DNA of 22,374 bases from an uncultured bacterium (GTDB lineage: Bacteria; Verrucomicrobiota; Lentisphaeria; Victivallales; Victivallaceae): the NCBI GenBank assembly GCA_900551245.1, contig URVC01000065.1, forward strand, positions 1-22,374, in the 5' to 3' direction. Position 1 is the stretch's first letter. Every line of letters starts with the position of its first letter. Below are positions 21,970-22,374 of the stretch, one piece after another. The translations under genes were made by a program, and so were the position numbers. The notes beneath the pieces are model-generated. The model was given only the letters and a program-made list of their open reading frames with translations. It did not search any database and was not told the DNA's origin.

Positions 21970-22374
21970 TTAACGGTCTTCCAGCACCACTGTCTTTTCT
22001 CCAATAACCAGTTTGCTCAAGACAATATTGTGACGACGGCAGAAGTCCGCAAGCTGCCGCATCTTCTCCGGATCGTCGCCGCGGATGGTGACCAGCAGCT
22101 TGTCGAACGGCTGCTTCTCATAGACCTCCCCGAGCTGCCGGCTGCCGCCGAACACAGGAAAGCCGTAGACGTGCAGTCCGGCCAGCACAGGGTCGTCGTC
22201 GATGATTCCGACGATCTGCTCCCTGTCGCCGGATTTCTGCGCGCAATACAGCGTGCTGATGAAAACCCGGCAGTTGAGTCCGCCGCCGTAAATCAGCAGC
22301 CGCAGACGGTCCGGCGCCTGATGCTGCAGATCGAGCTTCCGGAACCAGAACCACTCCGCATAGTGAATCAGCAG
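21970..22374 (-). CDS. C-terminal part of a polysaccharide-biosynthesis-type protein with a Rossmann (CoA/nucleotide-binding-like) domain, truncated by the window edge
   Basis: 134 residues are visible and the frame is open to the window end, so the start lies outside. The key motif is LRLLIYGGGLNCRVFIS (glycine-rich first strand-turn of a Rossmann fold), then QIVGIIDDDPVLAGLHVYGFPVFGGSRQL and a later FDKLLVTIRG strand. Together these resemble the CoA/NAD-binding-like domain at the N-terminus of WbpM/CapD-type nucleotide-sugar dehydratases, or at the C-terminus of some WecA/MraY-type glycosyltransferases. The domain here is C-terminal and is preceded by an aromatic stretch (YAEWFWFRKL), which favours the second type. 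This is pattern-based. High-GC codon use indicates core chromosome, so it marks the right side of the ssrA-linked insertion. Confidence 0.65.
   Translation of the reverse strand: MLIHYAEWFWFRKLDLQHQAPDRLRLLIYGGGLNCRVFISTLYCAQKSGDREQIVGIIDDDPVLAGLHVYGFPVFGGSRQLGEVYEKQPFDKLLVTIRGDDPEKMRQLADFCRRHNIVLSKLVIGEKTVVLEDR

Overview
The window looks like a chromosomal segment from an anaerobic, Gram-negative-type bacterium of the Lentisphaerota (Victivallis-like). This assignment is inferred. The clues are a pseudopilin N-terminus of the kind that is very abundant in that phylum, a GC-rich coding style that leaves long antisense open frames, a lipoprotein and O-antigen-ligase/WbuC-type envelope genes, a MurE with the meso-diaminopimelate motif, and an oxygen-sensitive-type hybrid cluster protein. 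No rRNA or other phylogenetic marker is present to confirm it.

Layout: 34-561 is a short pseudopilin-like protein (minus), separated by a 455-base divergent regulatory region from a DUF2264 protein (1017-2171, plus). Next comes a minus-strand block read from right to left: a zinc-ribbon membrane protein (7634-6666), purU (6581-5730) overlapping an O-antigen-ligase-like membrane protein with TPR tail (5733-3907), then an ACT-domain protein plus its usual PFL/UPF0210 partner (3805-2175). An elongator-type tRNA-Met(CAT) lies at 7881-7957. It is followed on the plus strand by a metallophosphoesterase and hcp, then a bidirectional terminator and a convergent secreted alkaline phosphatase. A second plus-strand stretch holds a stand-alone Lrp/AsnC-type ligand-binding (RAM) protein with a structured leader, a lipoprotein, murF and murE (cell-wall precursor ligases in reversed order), a convergent EamA-type transporter, a WbuC cupin translationally coupled to a large GT39-like membrane protein with TPR tail, and ssrA (tmRNA).

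Right after ssrA the composition drops and a small (about 2.75 kb) foreign module appears. It has a tyrosine integrase on plus, facing a minus-strand unit with an orphan 132-residue protein and a RepA-like AAA ATPase. The ATPase reading frame seems to continue upstream through a one-base frame change at a run of seven A residues, preceded by an in-frame TAA. The integrase and ATPase 3' ends overlap antisense by 125 bases, covering the integrase catalytic tyrosine codon. This is the most unusual part of the window: a minimal ssrA-targeted element whose replication/ATPase gene is either frameshift-controlled or decaying. At the right edge, high-GC coding resumes with the C-terminal part of a polysaccharide-type protein with a Rossmann nucleotide/CoA-binding-like domain, running off the window.

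The best regulatory signals are several sigma70-like promoters (mostly with 16-base spacers), strong intrinsic terminators after hcp/alkaline phosphatase, after the RAM gene and after ssrA, and a 7-bp inverted repeat bracketing the leader and ribosome binding site of the RAM gene.
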